The notes below the pieces were generated by a model, which worked only from the letters and a program-made list of their open reading frames with translations, made no database searches and had not been told where the DNA came from. A program made the position numbers and the translations under genes. Shown in pieces: positions 53,334 to 64,000 of a DNA stretch of 64,000 bases. The stretch covers positions 1 to 64,000 of the forward strand of contig CANNZV010002524.1 of NCBI GenBank assembly GCA_947561585.1. Reading direction: 5' to 3'. The stretch comes from Caprella mutica. Its lineage: Eukaryota > Arthropoda > Malacostraca > Amphipoda > Caprellidae. The number at the start of each line of letters is the position of its first letter. Positions within the stretch are counted from its first letter, which is position 1.

Positions 53334-56300
53334 ATGGCAGAAAGGGACCGTTGTGTGTCATGTTCTTTTATTAACATCAGGAAGCGGACTGTTGTGTGCA
53401 CTTGTTGCAGAGATGTTTTTCACCTCTCTTGCGTGGGTCTGTCTAGGTGCCAAGCAGATGCTATCCCTCGATGGTCACGTGTATCGTGTCTGGGGCGGGG
53501 GGTGATAACACAACAACCCGCGACGATTGATTTGGAGGCATACATCTCTCGGTGCCGTAGAAGCATGAAAGTACTGAGGATAGTCCCTAAAAGAGGCATC
53601 TTTTGCGTAGCGGATGCGTTGCAAAAGTTACTTGAAAGAGTAATTCAGGAGGGAACCCCCATTGCGTGGGGTAGACTCATGAGCTTTTGTTATTGGGCTC
53701 TCAGGAGTCCCGGGCAACGCAGTTCGGAAGCAAAACGGAATACTTCGTTAACAACGGAAGTGAAAAGACAGGTCGCGTCTTTCATGGGAGAGCACCTGTT
53801 AATCATTCCGGAGGAGGGCGCTTTAGGTGTGGGAACAGTGAATAAGGATGTTCAACTGGGGAAGCGTGTGTCGGATAAGTTGTCTGAAGGAGACATTACC
53901 GGAGCAGTGCGTCTGTTGGCTTCGTCGTCGGAGATTTCGCATGAAAATGACGAAACTTTGACGGCTCTCCAACGGAAACACCCTCCTGCTCCTGAGGACA
54001 TCTTGTTGCCTGCAGGGCCAGGGGATGACTGCCAGCCGCACGTTGCCAGTGAAGAAGACGTCAGAAAGGCCTTGTCTTCGTTCAGGAAAGGCTCAGCGGG
54101 GGGTCCCGATGGGTTACGTCCGTGTCACATGCAGTCTCTTGTCTCCCTTAAAGCTTCTGAGGCAGGCGCCAGGTTACTAACCACCCTAACGATATTCGTT
54201 AACCTCATTTTGAAGGGGGATGTTCCAGAATTTGCCAGACCGATATTCTATGGAGCCACTATGACTGCTTTGGGAAAAAGGACGGAGGCGTGCGTCCTAT
54301 TGCTGTAGGGAACACTTTGAGACGTTTGGCTGTGAAAGTAAGGTCACCTCCCATGATAGCTAGTCTTGGAGAATCCTTGTGCCCTATACAGTTAGGGGTT
54401 TCAACTCGAGGTGGCTGCGAAGCGGCAGCTCATGCCACTCGCAGATATCTTGAGTTAGAAGGTAAAAAGGTTATTTTCAAGATTGACATGGCCAATGCTT
54501 TCAATAGCCTACGACGAGATGTGTTCCTGAATGCGGCTAAACAAAGGACTCAGGGGCTTTATAGACTGATTTGGCAGGCTTATTCTGGTCCAACAACACT
54601 TTTTTATGGGGGGACAAACCTCGTATCCGCTACGGGTTTACAGCAGGGCGACCCTTTCGGTCCAGCCCTCTTCTCTTTGGGAATTGATGAGATAACGCGA
54701 AGGGTGGACACTGAGTTGAATGTCTGGTATCTCGATGACGGGACAATCGGAGATTCACCTGAAAAGGTGTTCACTTGTTTGCAGCGTCTAATCAATGACC
54801 TTAAAGAAGTGGGACTGGATATCAACCGAGAGAAGTGTGAACTGATTTTGCTGAATCATTCTGAGGAAGAATCAATAATTACGAGGAATCTATTTGAGGG
54901 GTTGATGCCAGGATTGAGGGTCGTTCCAGTGGAAGATTTAAGCTTGCTGGGAGCACCACTCATGGAGAGGGGTATACCAGCAGCTGTTGCTGAGAAGAGG
55001 GAGGATTTGGAGAGGCTTTCGTCAAGGTTGAAACTGATTGAGAACCATCAAGCTTTTGCTTTGCTCAAGAACTGTTTTGCCTTGCCTAAGCTCCAATATA
55101 TCCTACGTGCTTCACATGCTTACAGGAATAGTGAGGATCTTTCACAGTTCGACAGGGTCATTGTATCAGCCCTTTCGATGGTTACCAACGTTAAGTTTGA
55201 GGGAGACTCACTTGTGCAGGCATCGTTGCCCGTACGGTTTGGGGGGGGGGGGGGGTTAGGAATCAGGATGTCTAAGGACATTGCGCTACCCGCATTCATT
55301 TCTTCCCTTCATGCTACCGAGGATTTGGTTAGATCCATCCTGTTAGAATTAGGTTAAATTACAGTGGGTTAACAACGTTAAGACATAGAGTTTATTTAAA
55401 GAGTAATATGTTATACAGAGAGAAGTCTATTGGAGAGATGAGTGGTACACATCTCTCACTGAGTAAAGTAAAGAACCGACTGACTAAAGAATTGACCTGT
55501 GGTGATATTTAACACTCACCGGAAATTGTAATGGACTTTAAACCTTAAGTCCGTTTCTCATAAAAGTAATACATTGTTTGTTAAACAATAGGTAATATAG
55601 CTGAGCTAGTCTCACAGGAAGTTGACATTAAACATATAAAGAGTGTGTAATACAATTAAACTAAAATTTCAACACATCCTGTGCAGAACTCAGATTGGGG
55701 ATGACCGAGAGCTTGGAGCAGCAGTGGAGAAATGGCAAAATGAGGGTTTAGCCTTAGCTGAGGGAGCTAATGAGAGTCGGCAGAGGTCATGGGATGACCC
55801 TATGTCGCTAGCCACTGTGGCCAGACTGCTCGAGGAGGCTGATCAATTGTCTAGGGCACGTCTGCTGGCATCTGCATGTAGAGAGAGCGGACTTTGGTTA
55901 CATGCGCTTCCAGTTCCTACACTTGGAACGCTACTCGACGCAGAGTCTTTTCGGGTTGCGATTGCGCTACGTGTTGGTGCGGACATCTGTGAGCCACACG
56001 TGTGCCGATGCGGCCAGAGGGTGGATTCAAGGAGACTTCACGGTTTATCATGTCGCTACAGTGCTGGACGCCATCCGAGACATGCAGCCCTGAATGATGT
56101 TATTAGGAGAGCTTTGATTTCGGCTGGTATCCCTTCAGTGCTTGAGCCTCTGGGGATTGATAGGGGTGATGGTAAGCGGCCTGATGGTATCTCAGTCTTC
56201 CCTTTTACAGATGGGAGGTGTCTTTGTTGGGATGCAACATGTGTGGACACTTACGCGGCGTCTCACTTGATCGACTCGGCATTGTCACCTGGTAGCGCAG

Positions 56301-56581
56301 CCAAGGAGGCGGAGGGGAGGAAGCGACGCAAATATGCGGCTCTTGGCATTCGATATCGGTTCGACCCCATAGCGGTGGAAACGGCAGGTAGCTGTGGTGA
56401 AACGACAGGCGCACTCCTTACTGAAATCGGCCGTCGCATTACCGACGTCACTGATGATGTGAGAGAGACCTTTTGGTTAGAGCAGAGAGTTGGTTTGGCA
56501 GTTCAGAGGGGCAATGCTTTCAGTATCCTGACGTCAGTCAAGGAGAAGTATGATGACCGCAGTTTGGGTGTTGCCCTGTGA
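53334..56581 (+). pseudogene. LINE with PHD-like finger, RT and restriction-like endonuclease
   Basis: One long protein in three pieces. 53334-54285 starts with a Cys/His cluster (CVSC, CTCCRDVFHLSC) resembling a PHD/zinc finger, then the region before the RT (KGSAGGPDGLRPCHMQ). A frameshift near 54275 in GGGAAAAAGGACGG leads to RT core motifs RPIAVGNTLRRL, FKIDMANAFNSLRRD, TGLQQGDPFGPALFS and YLDD at 54728-54739. A solo LTR splits it at 55341. The rest, 55680-56581, holds a CRCGQ...H...C cluster and a PD-(D/E)XK-like endonuclease region (KRPDGISVFPF then WDATCVDT). This layout, with a C-terminal restriction-like nuclease and no apurinic endonuclease, is that of early-branching site-specific non-LTR elements; the exact clade is uncertain. 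A G run at 55242-55254 lengthens a glycine stretch. Confidence 0.82.
55341..55674 (-). mobile_element. Solo LTR of a Copia relative
   Basis: 334 bp, the inverted counterpart of the Copia LTR at 39845 with many substitutions. It begins TGTTAGAATTAGG and ends AAAATTTCAACA, flanked by an exact 5-bp duplication CATCC (55336-55340, 55675-55679). Removing it with one duplication restores the LINE frame (339 bp, divisible by three). Confidence 0.92.
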
Positions 56582-57690
56582 TCTGCTATTGGCACCTCAC
56601 AGTCGGTTGGAGGCCACTACCATTGGCGATGGTCGGAGCCATGGTCGTAGAGCAGAGAAGCTTATCTTTCATTTTTTAATGTTCATTGTCTGAATAAAGA
56701 TAATTGCTTTTTTTTAATTATTTGAAGAAGGTTTGCTTCTAGCTTCTGGCCTTTTAAAAAAAAAATTAATATGAATAGAATTCTAAATTCTCGTATTGCT
56801 AATTACCACTATTACCATACTTCACCCTAATATTTCTAGTTCTACTTGCGATCTTTAGAGTAAATCAATTAACTTAACCTCCAGTCTCTGAACTTTAGTA
56901 TTTTCTATTTATTAGAAATTATTTGATTCATTGAAATTGTTAAAAATTTGTTAATTCATTAGATTTTGTTGAATTCGTTGTAATTTACTGTAATTCACAA
57001 TTCATTAGAATTTATTAAAATTCGTTAGAGTACTAATTACAACTAACAGTTAGAATTTTTGTTTTCCACTTACGATTGATTTTTTTTGTCTTTTTCTACA
57101 AAGTTCTTTGTATTTGATAGTCATAAATTTATTGACTTATATTGTGCATTATGTAATTCTGATACTATATTCCTTCATTGTTTCAGAATTACGGGTTGTT
57201 TGAATAAAGAAAAACGCAAGACGCTATATTATTCCTGCCTCGTTATCTGTTATGAGAAAACCAATAATCTCGGTACAATACCATTCTGCTAAAAATATTT
57301 CACAGAGCACAAAATTCTTGTTCATCTATGAAACACAATTATATACGTCAAAATATCAAACTAATTGCACCTTATATATATTATACTGAGTCAGAGTTAA
57401 TCTATGGTCAAATTTTAATTAATTCATTCATTACTTTGAACATTCATCACAGAGCTTTCATCTTTATTCTGAGTCGTGGCCTCAAAATATTTTCTTTAAT
57501 TTAAACTCATAAAGAATGGAATTTTTAAGGAGTTAAAATTATATAAAACTTTGATCATCTTATTATGTACAATTTGTAATAAGAATGAGTTGTGATTTTT
57601 GTTATAAAAGCGGTGCTTGCCAATATAATTAAATTCACTTTAAAATATCTCTAATTATCTCCGAGTTGTTTAATATAAATTTTTTTTTAG
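56582..57690. other. LINE 3' tail and AT-rich DNA
   Basis: The first 150 bases include AATAAA at 56693 and a T run that probably ends the LINE. The rest is AT-rich, with TTCATTAGAATT-like words repeated around 56930-57030. No gene. Confidence 0.5.
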
Positions 57691-57699
57691 TAAAATGCA

Positions 57700-58430
57700 T
57701 CCACGGTGGCACAATGACAGAGGTGCAGGCACGAGGATTGTTGTTGTTGTTGTTTAACCTCCCCAACATCCTCGCCGGGACGGAGGGGCGGCCAGGGGCG
57801 CCCCGGGTTTCAGCCACCCGAGGCACTGTGTGGAAGTGTGTGGGCCTAAGGGAAACCCGCATCACTCAGGAAGTTAATAACTGCCTGAGGATGGGTCCAA
57901 AGGTGCTCCAGTGTGTGAATGTTGTGTGTAGTCCTGTGTTGGTGTAGTGACGGACATTGTGTGAGAATGTGAGAGATCGTGCCCTGGTCGGCTTGGCAGA
58001 AGTAGCACCGATCAGAGTCCGATCTCCCAATCCTGTGCATGTAGTAAGGAAGAGAAGGATGGTGGCCACATCTCAGACGTGATAGGGTGACCCTATCACG
58101 ACGAGACATGGCCGACTCACTAGGGTCGATGGCTGGAGGCCTAGACCCAAGGAGTTTGTTAGGAAGGGAGGAAGCTAGAGCTCTTTGTGTGAAAGTGGTG
58201 TGTATGTGTTTGTGAAGCGAAGTGTTGTCGGGTGTGGGAGGGAGAGTGGTGTAGAGGTGTCTGTAGTGTGTGGAGGGGGTGATGTGTAGTGTGCGTGGTG
58301 TCCTCCTCTCAGTTTGCATGTAGTGTAGGGGATGTGAGGGGTCTAGTGTAGAAGTGTAAAAATGTGAGCCCCTCATGTCCATGTGTGAGGTGAGAGGTAG
58401 GACTCGTGTTTCTCAGGCACGAGGACGGAT
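57700..58430 (-). pseudogene. 3' end of a third LINE type
   Basis: The minus strand from 58382 to 57846 reads SRRDRVTLSRLRCGHHPSLP, YMHRIGRSDSDRCYFC and ISHILTQCPSL, the conserved C-terminal stretch with a CX2CX(n)HX4C-type zinc motif found at the end of many jockey/I-like LINE ORF2 proteins, stopping after LSDAGFP. The 3' UTR follows, with an AAC-repeat tract near 57735. The element is heavily 5'-truncated; the clade is inferred. Confidence 0.7.
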
Positions 58431-59516
58431 GGACGCACGATCGATATCCGGACATATCATTTCACTTCTTCCCATTTAATTTGTATATAATATTATGTAA
58501 CATTAATTAAATTGATATGCACCTAACATAAGTATTATTATAACCAATAAAGTAGGAATGTTCAATTTTAATTCTTGAATTAATTAATTATTTAATTTAT
58601 TGAATACGAGTGGATAATAGATAATAGATATATAATTGGGCGTCAGCAACGTTAAGTATTGCCGGTACCAATAAGTCGTTTATACGTTGTTATACTGTTC
58701 AGGGCCGGTGGACATCCGTGAGGTGGGTCAACGTCGGGACTTCGCTGGCCCAATGCACCGAGACCGGCATGACAGCGTAGGTCCAGATTTTCGTTCTGAA
58801 TTGGGCCCTACATTGTAATGTTTACTGGGAATATCTATCTATCGATTTCGTTACTAATTTTCGATGTATTAAATTATTATTTATATATAGATTCGACATC
58901 TAAAATAGAAGGATTTTTTCATGCATCGATTCGATCAAAATTAATTAATAAATGTAGATATCCGCTGTCCCAGCTTTGAATTCGACATAAGAAGATAACG
59001 AATCGATAGACCGTTGTTTACGGTTTTACTTTCTTTCACCACAAACAGTTTCAGGATAGTGTACAAGAGGGGAAAATTGAAGTACAAACAGACAGAAAAT
59101 CTACAAACATAATTAAAGCTTTAAACCTCGTGAATTAAGAATCTGAAACACACATAATTAACTGAATACAAGGAAAAGGTGACCAAAAATTAACAAGCTG
59201 GTCAACGCTGTTTCAAGCTAGTTATCTAGTCCACCCGATTATCGTATCTAATTATCGTAACTTTAACCAACAGTTGAACTTCATATAATAACGTAGGTAT
59301 ATCCATATGAAATAATTTAGCCTAAATTACTATATTAGTACATATACTAATTTGCCTATATTAATTAAATTAGATTGAAAAATTCAAAACAGACGCAATT
59401 AACAAATGGAGCTATAGGTTTGACAACCATCAGTTGTCAAAGTTCAAACCTTGACAAGCCACTTTTCAAAGTATCATTTACTTAAATTTAACCATTTTAA
59501 CTGAGAACAGGTAGAA
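58431..59516. other. Non-coding, nothing recognised
   Basis: A GC-richer patch at 58690-58820 resembles part of 50656-50835. The rest is AT-rich without a credible frame. Confidence 0.4.
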
Positions 59517-59520
59517 TTAA

Positions 59521-60073
59521 AGGTCCCCTCCAAGCAAATATTTTTATTGCCTTATTCAACGATGCTAATGTTTCTTACCATTTTGCTGCAAACCGCATCG
59601 AATTTGGTAGCATATTTTTAATTTTCTAAACTGTACAAAACCTATTTTACTTCCGACTTACTAATTTAATAAATTTTCAGCCTGAAGAAAAAGAATGTAC
59701 ACCAATTGTTTTGATTGTCAACTAGGTATTAGGTTTAATAAATCCATTTAATATTCGTGTAAAGGTATAAAATTGGATAAACTTATCATAGACTTTAGGA
59801 AACAATATATATATAATATATAGGCCAAAAATGCATGTTTTTTTTAATTCAAATTTGTAATCAAAACAAAGAGCGCACAATCTTCTTCTCGAGCATCAGA
59901 TTAGTGTGATTCGCTCAATTGTTGCTCACAGAGTATTAAAAAAACTTTAAAAACAAATTATGAAATATATACTGAACTGAATTGTATGCGGTTTGCGGAA
60001 TAATGATCGTAGACCTTAGTTCTATAATATTATGTTATAAACTCATTTTTTTCTCCGAGCCTGGAGAGGACCT
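59521..60073. mobile_element. TTAA-flanked MITE, second copy
   Basis: Same family as 36304-36895 in the opposite orientation. Ends AGGTCCCCTCCAAGC and GCCTGGAGAGGACCT, with TTAA at 59517-59520 and 60074-60077. Non-coding. Confidence 0.88.
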
Positions 60074-60077
60074 TTAA

Positions 60078-60591
60078 CACTTGAGATACAAACTTCTTGT
60101 CAAAAACGGCTAAAAACTTGATATACAGTGAACATCTTAAAAAATTTACATGTTTTTGAATTAGGGTTACAGGTTGTTGGTCCCCCAGTATCGCTTTAAT
60201 ATCAGCACTGAGTTTCCATTAAAATATCTTTATTAAAAGACCCTAAAATCAAAACATAAAACTCATTATATACTATATTTGCCCGGACGAGGCGGGTGAG
60301 CGGACGAGATTCTCAAGATTTATTAAATTCGGGATGACGCTAGCAGAAAATTGCGTGTGGCACTGGTACAGTGGTACCTACTGGTCAAGTTATTATTACT
60401 AGTTATTACCTAATTGTAATAAGACCGGGGTAAGTCACAAGAACTATATAATTTTTATTCCTTAATAAATAGTTCATTTTCAATGAGTTATAATGAAAGA
60501 AAATGTATCTAAAGTTCGAGTAGGTAGGTAGTTGCACTGGATCACTGAAACTTGATCAAGTTCCAGTGCCAGAACAGAATTAGTTAATATA
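60078..60591. other. Non-coding, nothing recognised
   Basis: No conserved frame or repeat boundary recognised; AATAAGACCGGGGTA here also occurs at 20989-21003. Confidence 0.35.
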
Positions 60592-60811
60592 GGGCAGGTA
60601 AATTGCGGCACCCTAAATAACTGCGGCCTCTAACAACAGAAACACCATAGCTTTAAAAAACTGTTAAAAACTTAAATTAATAAATTATAGCATGCACTGT
60701 GCTTCTTTCGATAGCTATGCAACATTTTAAAGTAATTTCAGTTCAGAAAGTTTCAGAATGCCGCAATTAGAAATTAAAGGGCCGCAATTTACCTGCGTGA
60801 CACGGTGACCC
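60592..60811. mobile_element. MITE with GGTAAATTGCGGC termini, intact copy
   Basis: About 220 bp: GGGCAGGTAAATTGCGGCAC at the left and GGGCCGCAATTTACCTGCGT plus GACACGGTGACCC at the right, next to TA. It shows the undisrupted form of the split element at 10816-12000. Confidence 0.75.
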
Positions 60812-61314
60812 TATGCCCTGGGGCCTAGCAGCCAGTGGCAGCCCTGTCATGAGTGTCGTGCTTTAGAAAGGAAGAATAATGATTTTAAACAGATTTTTCC
60901 AGCCAAAACCGAATGGAGTAATCATCTTGGTTATTGGTTAATATCTTCAAATGTGGCAAGTTGGCAACCTGCATAATGCATTAGGAAATTAGGCTTGGCC
61001 ATGTTTCAAAGTATAAACAAAGTTGCCAGTAGGTATATTGGAGACTTTTGAGGGGTGAAATAAGTTGAAAAACATGTATATAACTTGTAAATCATTCATG
61101 AAATAGTCTCAAGAGATGCACATGCATCAGGCATGAAGCATGAGGATATTTTCAAGTGTAAAATCTTCACTAGGAAGTCAAATTTCTTTTTTAAAGTATC
61201 TTAAAATTAAATGTGGCGACCTGGATCCATTTTCTCACTAAACTAGTGAGTTTCCTGCCACACTTTGAAATATGGAGGCTAGTCAGGCTACTCAGGCTAG
61301 GGGCTATATATAAT

Positions 61315-61874
61315 CCAGTTTGTATTTGGTGCACTGAACTCCTCTGACTTTTTAAAAAATCTGAGAAATAGCTGCCAACATTTTTCATCAATTTGTCTAG
61401 TCCTCCAACATTTTTCCAGTTTCTCCTCCAAAAATTAATGGTAATATAGCCAGTCTGCAGAATGTGTCTCTTCTCCCGCAGAGATTTTAATTAGAGAGAG
61501 AGAGCTACTCTCTGACTCTCAGCAGCAGATTCAGAATCTCCCGGCTCCCGCAGCTAAATTAATGGTAACATAGGAATTAATTCAAAATCTCCCGCAACTA
61601 AATTAATGGTAACATAGGAATTAATTCAAAATCTCCCACATCTAAATTAATGGTAACATAGGAATTAATTCAAGATCTCCCGCAGAGATCTCCAATTTCT
61701 AAAATTTGATCAAAAACTCCCGCAGAGAGTCTTGAAAAAATGTTCCATATTCTGCTGACTGGGAATATAGGAATTAATAGCCAAATATCCTCCGACATTG
61801 AAGGAATTTTTTTCTTAGAGAAATTGAATGTCTTCCGAGATATCATTGGAATTTACCACCAAATACAATCTGTG
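61315..61874. mobile_element. CCAGTCTGTATTT-type MITE split by a third-family MITE
   Basis: The outer copy starts CCAGTTTGTATTTGGTGCA and ends CCAAATACAATCTG. At 61450-61762 lies a CCAGTCTGCAGAATGTGTC...ATTCTGCTGACTGG element flanked by TAATATAG and GAATATAG (7 of 8 match). Confidence 0.8.
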
Positions 61875-61894
61875 GGCTCCAGAGTTCAAAATAT

Positions 61895-62033
61895 CATTAA
61901 ATATGGGACATTTTTAACATTTTCTCTGTGAACGAGCCTTAATTTCCTCCTATTTTTACATGTATTTTACTGTGAACAGAAGCCAAAATTATGCAAAATA
62001 GAGAATTTCTTGGAGAACAGTTCCTGCAGTCTG
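61895..62033. mobile_element. MITE fragment, CCAGTCTGCAGAATAAGGG family
   Basis: Shares GGGACATTTTTAACATTTT, a TTTCTTGGAGAACAGTT block and the TTCCTGCAGTCTGG end with 28947-29089. The left terminus is missing. Confidence 0.65.
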
Positions 62034-62180
62034 GTGTGGGCTATTCACATAAAAAATCACATTAAAATAAGTTAGGACATGCTCATTGCTTTATTACTTG
62101 GGACAACATATTAAAACATAACAACATTTTCCCCAGACTGCAGTATATGGAACTAATTCATATTCATAGGCAGATGAAGT

Positions 62181-62416
62181 CCAGTCTGTATTTCGTGGTA
62201 GATTCCACAGACATGTTGGTGGAATTTTTCTCCATTGAAAATAATATTCTGTCAAAGTCTATGGATTTTTAGCTATTTACTCCTATGTTACCATTAATTT
62301 TTGGTGGAAAAGTGGGTAAAATGTTGGTGGATCAGCCAAATTACTGGAAATTTATGGTGGATTTTTTCAGCTTTTTCAAAAAGTCAGTGAAATTTTGTGC
62401 ACCAAATACAGACTGG
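62181..62416. mobile_element. Complete CCAGTCTGTATTT MITE
   Basis: 236 bp with inverted ends CCAGTCTGTATTT(C) and (CA)CCAAATACAGACTGG, flanked by GATGAAGT and GATGAAGA (8-bp duplication with one mismatch). It is the best uninterrupted reference copy in the window, inverted relative to the others. Confidence 0.85.
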
Positions 62417-62856
62417 GATGAAGAGTGCTGCAAACTGTGGTGTTAAATATTATTCTGAAAATAACAATGTCTTGTTCCTTGATAAAAAAAAAAGTAATTG
62501 GGCAGAACGAAAATGTGGTAAAATACAAACCAAATCAAATTAATAAATAATATTTTTACTTTATAAAACTAAATTGAAATGATAGAAACTTGAAATTTAT
62601 TAAATATGTTGATTCTTTCCCATTCTTTTAATTATTTAGCCAGAAATTAGCCTATAAAATTTATCTATTAGCCTGAGGAATTTTCCAAGTCATAATAACT
62701 AACAAGTCTCAAAGTTTGTATGTTTAGAACTAGCTACAAATTACATATGAATTAGAATAACAACTTACCTCAGTAGAATAAATATTTTTTTCCACAGCCA
62801 GTAAATAAATTTGAAATATCCAAGTTTCATAATATATTATATACATTGGTCCTCCA

Positions 62857-63980
62857 ATGTCTGAGGAAGCTGAAAAGGCACAGGCAGCTCAGCCAGGAGG
62901 AGACACAATTTTTGGAAAGATTCTTAGGAAGGAAATTCCCTGCACTTTCATTTATGAAGATGAAAAGGTAAGTCAATTTGTCATATAAGGACAGAAAAAA
63001 TGTTAAATTCCATATTCATTTTTTTATATTTATGAATAGCACAGTCAATAATAATAGAATCTAGATTATGTGCATACCTTCGCCACCACTTTGACCCGTT
63101 CTCTCCTAAAATTTAATAAACTGCTAACTGGATAATAACCAATCGTCCCACCAAGTTTCAGGCAATATGGTTCAATACTTTTTGAATTATTCAATTGTAT
63201 ATGACCTTGTCCTTTGATCAGATTGCTCCCAAAATTCTACCAGATGGTTCCTGGATCTTGACCAATTGTACCATCAAATTTCAGACAATTTGGTTGAAAA
63301 CTTTTTGATTTATTGAGTTACCAATGACCTTGATCTCTGACCCGATCGCTCCCAAAATCTAACAAAAGGGTTCCTGCATATTGACTAATGGTCCCACCAA
63401 GTTTCATGTAATATGGTTCAATACTTTTTGAGTTGTGAATGACTTTGACCTTTGACTGGGTCACTTCCAAAATTCTACCAGCAGGTCTCTGGACATGGAC
63501 CAATCGTTTCACCAAATTTCAGGCAATTTGGTTGAATACTTTTTCAGTTAAGCGTATAAAAAGATGATAAATATATATACTACAGCTAAAATATGATCTT
63601 CCCTCATTCTGCGAAGGTAATTACTTTCCATAAATTATAGTTACATTGAGAAAAGCCTTTATTGCTCCCTATTCATATTTTAACTATTAATTTCCATTTG
63701 CTCATAAGTTCTCAACTTCTGATGGTTAGTCTTGTAAAATGCAAATTTATTTACTATTTCAAAATGCATCTTTTCAATCAAGTTTAATATTTTTTTATCA
63801 TCAGGCAGTAGCATTCAATGATGTTAGTCCACAAGCTCCTGTTCATTTCCTAGTAATTCCTCGTAAACCCATCGCTTCTCTGTCTGATGCCACAGATGAG
63901 GATGAGGCTTTGCTAGGACACCTCATGACTGTTGCCAGAAAAGTTGCCAACCAGCAAGGATTGGCTGAAGATGGCTACCG
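62857..63980 (+). CDS. HINT1: HINT1 histidine-triad nucleotide hydrolase, 5' part
   Basis: Exons 62857-62967 (37 codons, GT donor after EDEK) and 63805-63980 (donor after GYR) encode about 96 residues. They match HINT1 nearly along their length: [16 protein letters not shown], then [21 protein letters not shown], then [13 protein letters not shown] and GYR. HINT proteins are small homodimeric purine nucleoside phosphoramidases. The histidine-triad motif (HxHxH) is expected in the next exon, beyond the right edge, so the active site cannot be checked. The start at 62857 agrees with the known N-terminus ([16 protein letters not shown] against MADEIAKAQ). The intron holds a CCTTCGC repeat element. 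Confidence 0.95.
63060..63622 (+). mobile_element. CCTTCGC repeat element in the HINT1 intron
   Basis: Starts CTAGATTATGTGCATACCTT, then CGCCACCACTTTGACCCG, contains four to five units of about 120 bp (CCAATCGTCCCACCAAGTTT; CAATACTTTTTGA; CCCAAAATTCTACCAGATGG) and ends CATTCTGCGAAGGTAATTAC. Non-coding. Confidence 0.7.
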
Positions 63981-64000
63981 GTAATATATTAATTCAAAAT

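Noticed and set aside
53119..53505. 128-codon ORF upstream of the LINE frame
   Set aside because: It overlaps the start of the LINE protein in another frame and has no recognisable domain; its hydrophobic look comes from base composition.
57666..57947. 93-codon plus-strand ORF
   Set aside because: It is antisense to the 3' end of the LINE fragment whose coding strand is minus.

Overview
The window is an AT-rich, intron-bearing eukaryotic locus, most likely from an insect; a sap-sucking hemipteran is my guess from the style of the repeats, not a demonstrated fact. It carries four recognisable host genes in a sea of transposons: GLE1 (+, 5167-8739, mRNA-export factor, complete in 8 exons), TSEN2 (-, 17372-9996, catalytic tRNA-splicing endonuclease subunit, at least 6 exons), an RPS19BP1/AROS homologue (-, 23031-21477, 4 exons) and the first two coding exons of HINT1 (+, from 62857, running off the right edge). 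GLE1 and TSEN2 are convergent; TSEN2 and AROS are on the same strand. They are housekeeping genes and show no operon-like logic.

Layout: 1-140 is the end of a 23-bp tandem array; 141-5150 is non-coding DNA with foldback elements and MITEs; 5167-23031 is the gene-rich part. One TSEN2 intron consists almost entirely of two minisatellites, and another holds a three-level nest of repeats. 23169-25079 is a large 22-23-bp minisatellite just upstream of AROS. 25080-29680 holds more MITEs, a 21-bp minisatellite and a four-element MITE nest with every target-site duplication (TSD) preserved. 29687-35505 is a MITE split by a young, non-coding LTR retrotransposon with 1.57-kb LTRs. 36200-50650 is a LINE/Copia complex: two related LINEs lie head to head; the right-hand one is split by an 8.6-kb Copia element whose own gag-pol frame is split by a 3.3-kb foldback with 8-bp TSDs. 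51309-52256 is a TIR element containing a Harbinger-like MITE. 53334-56581 is a second type of LINE, with a PHD-like finger, an RT and a restriction-like endonuclease, split by a solo Copia-type LTR. 57700-58430 is the 3' end of a third LINE type, and 59521-62416 holds more MITEs.

The most distinctive observations are: (1) in TSEN2 an exon/intron junction, including its 5' splice site, has been amplified about 12 times in tandem; (2) several transposon nests can be dissolved exactly because TSDs and empty-site sequence survive; (3) a set of hAT-like MITE families shares the terminus CCAGTCTG and inserts repeatedly into its own members. I found no CRISPR array, rRNA or credible tRNA gene. Most very long ORFs here (around 13.6-14.9, 23.1-25.1 and 27.1-28.0 kb) are artefacts of stop-free tandem repeats.
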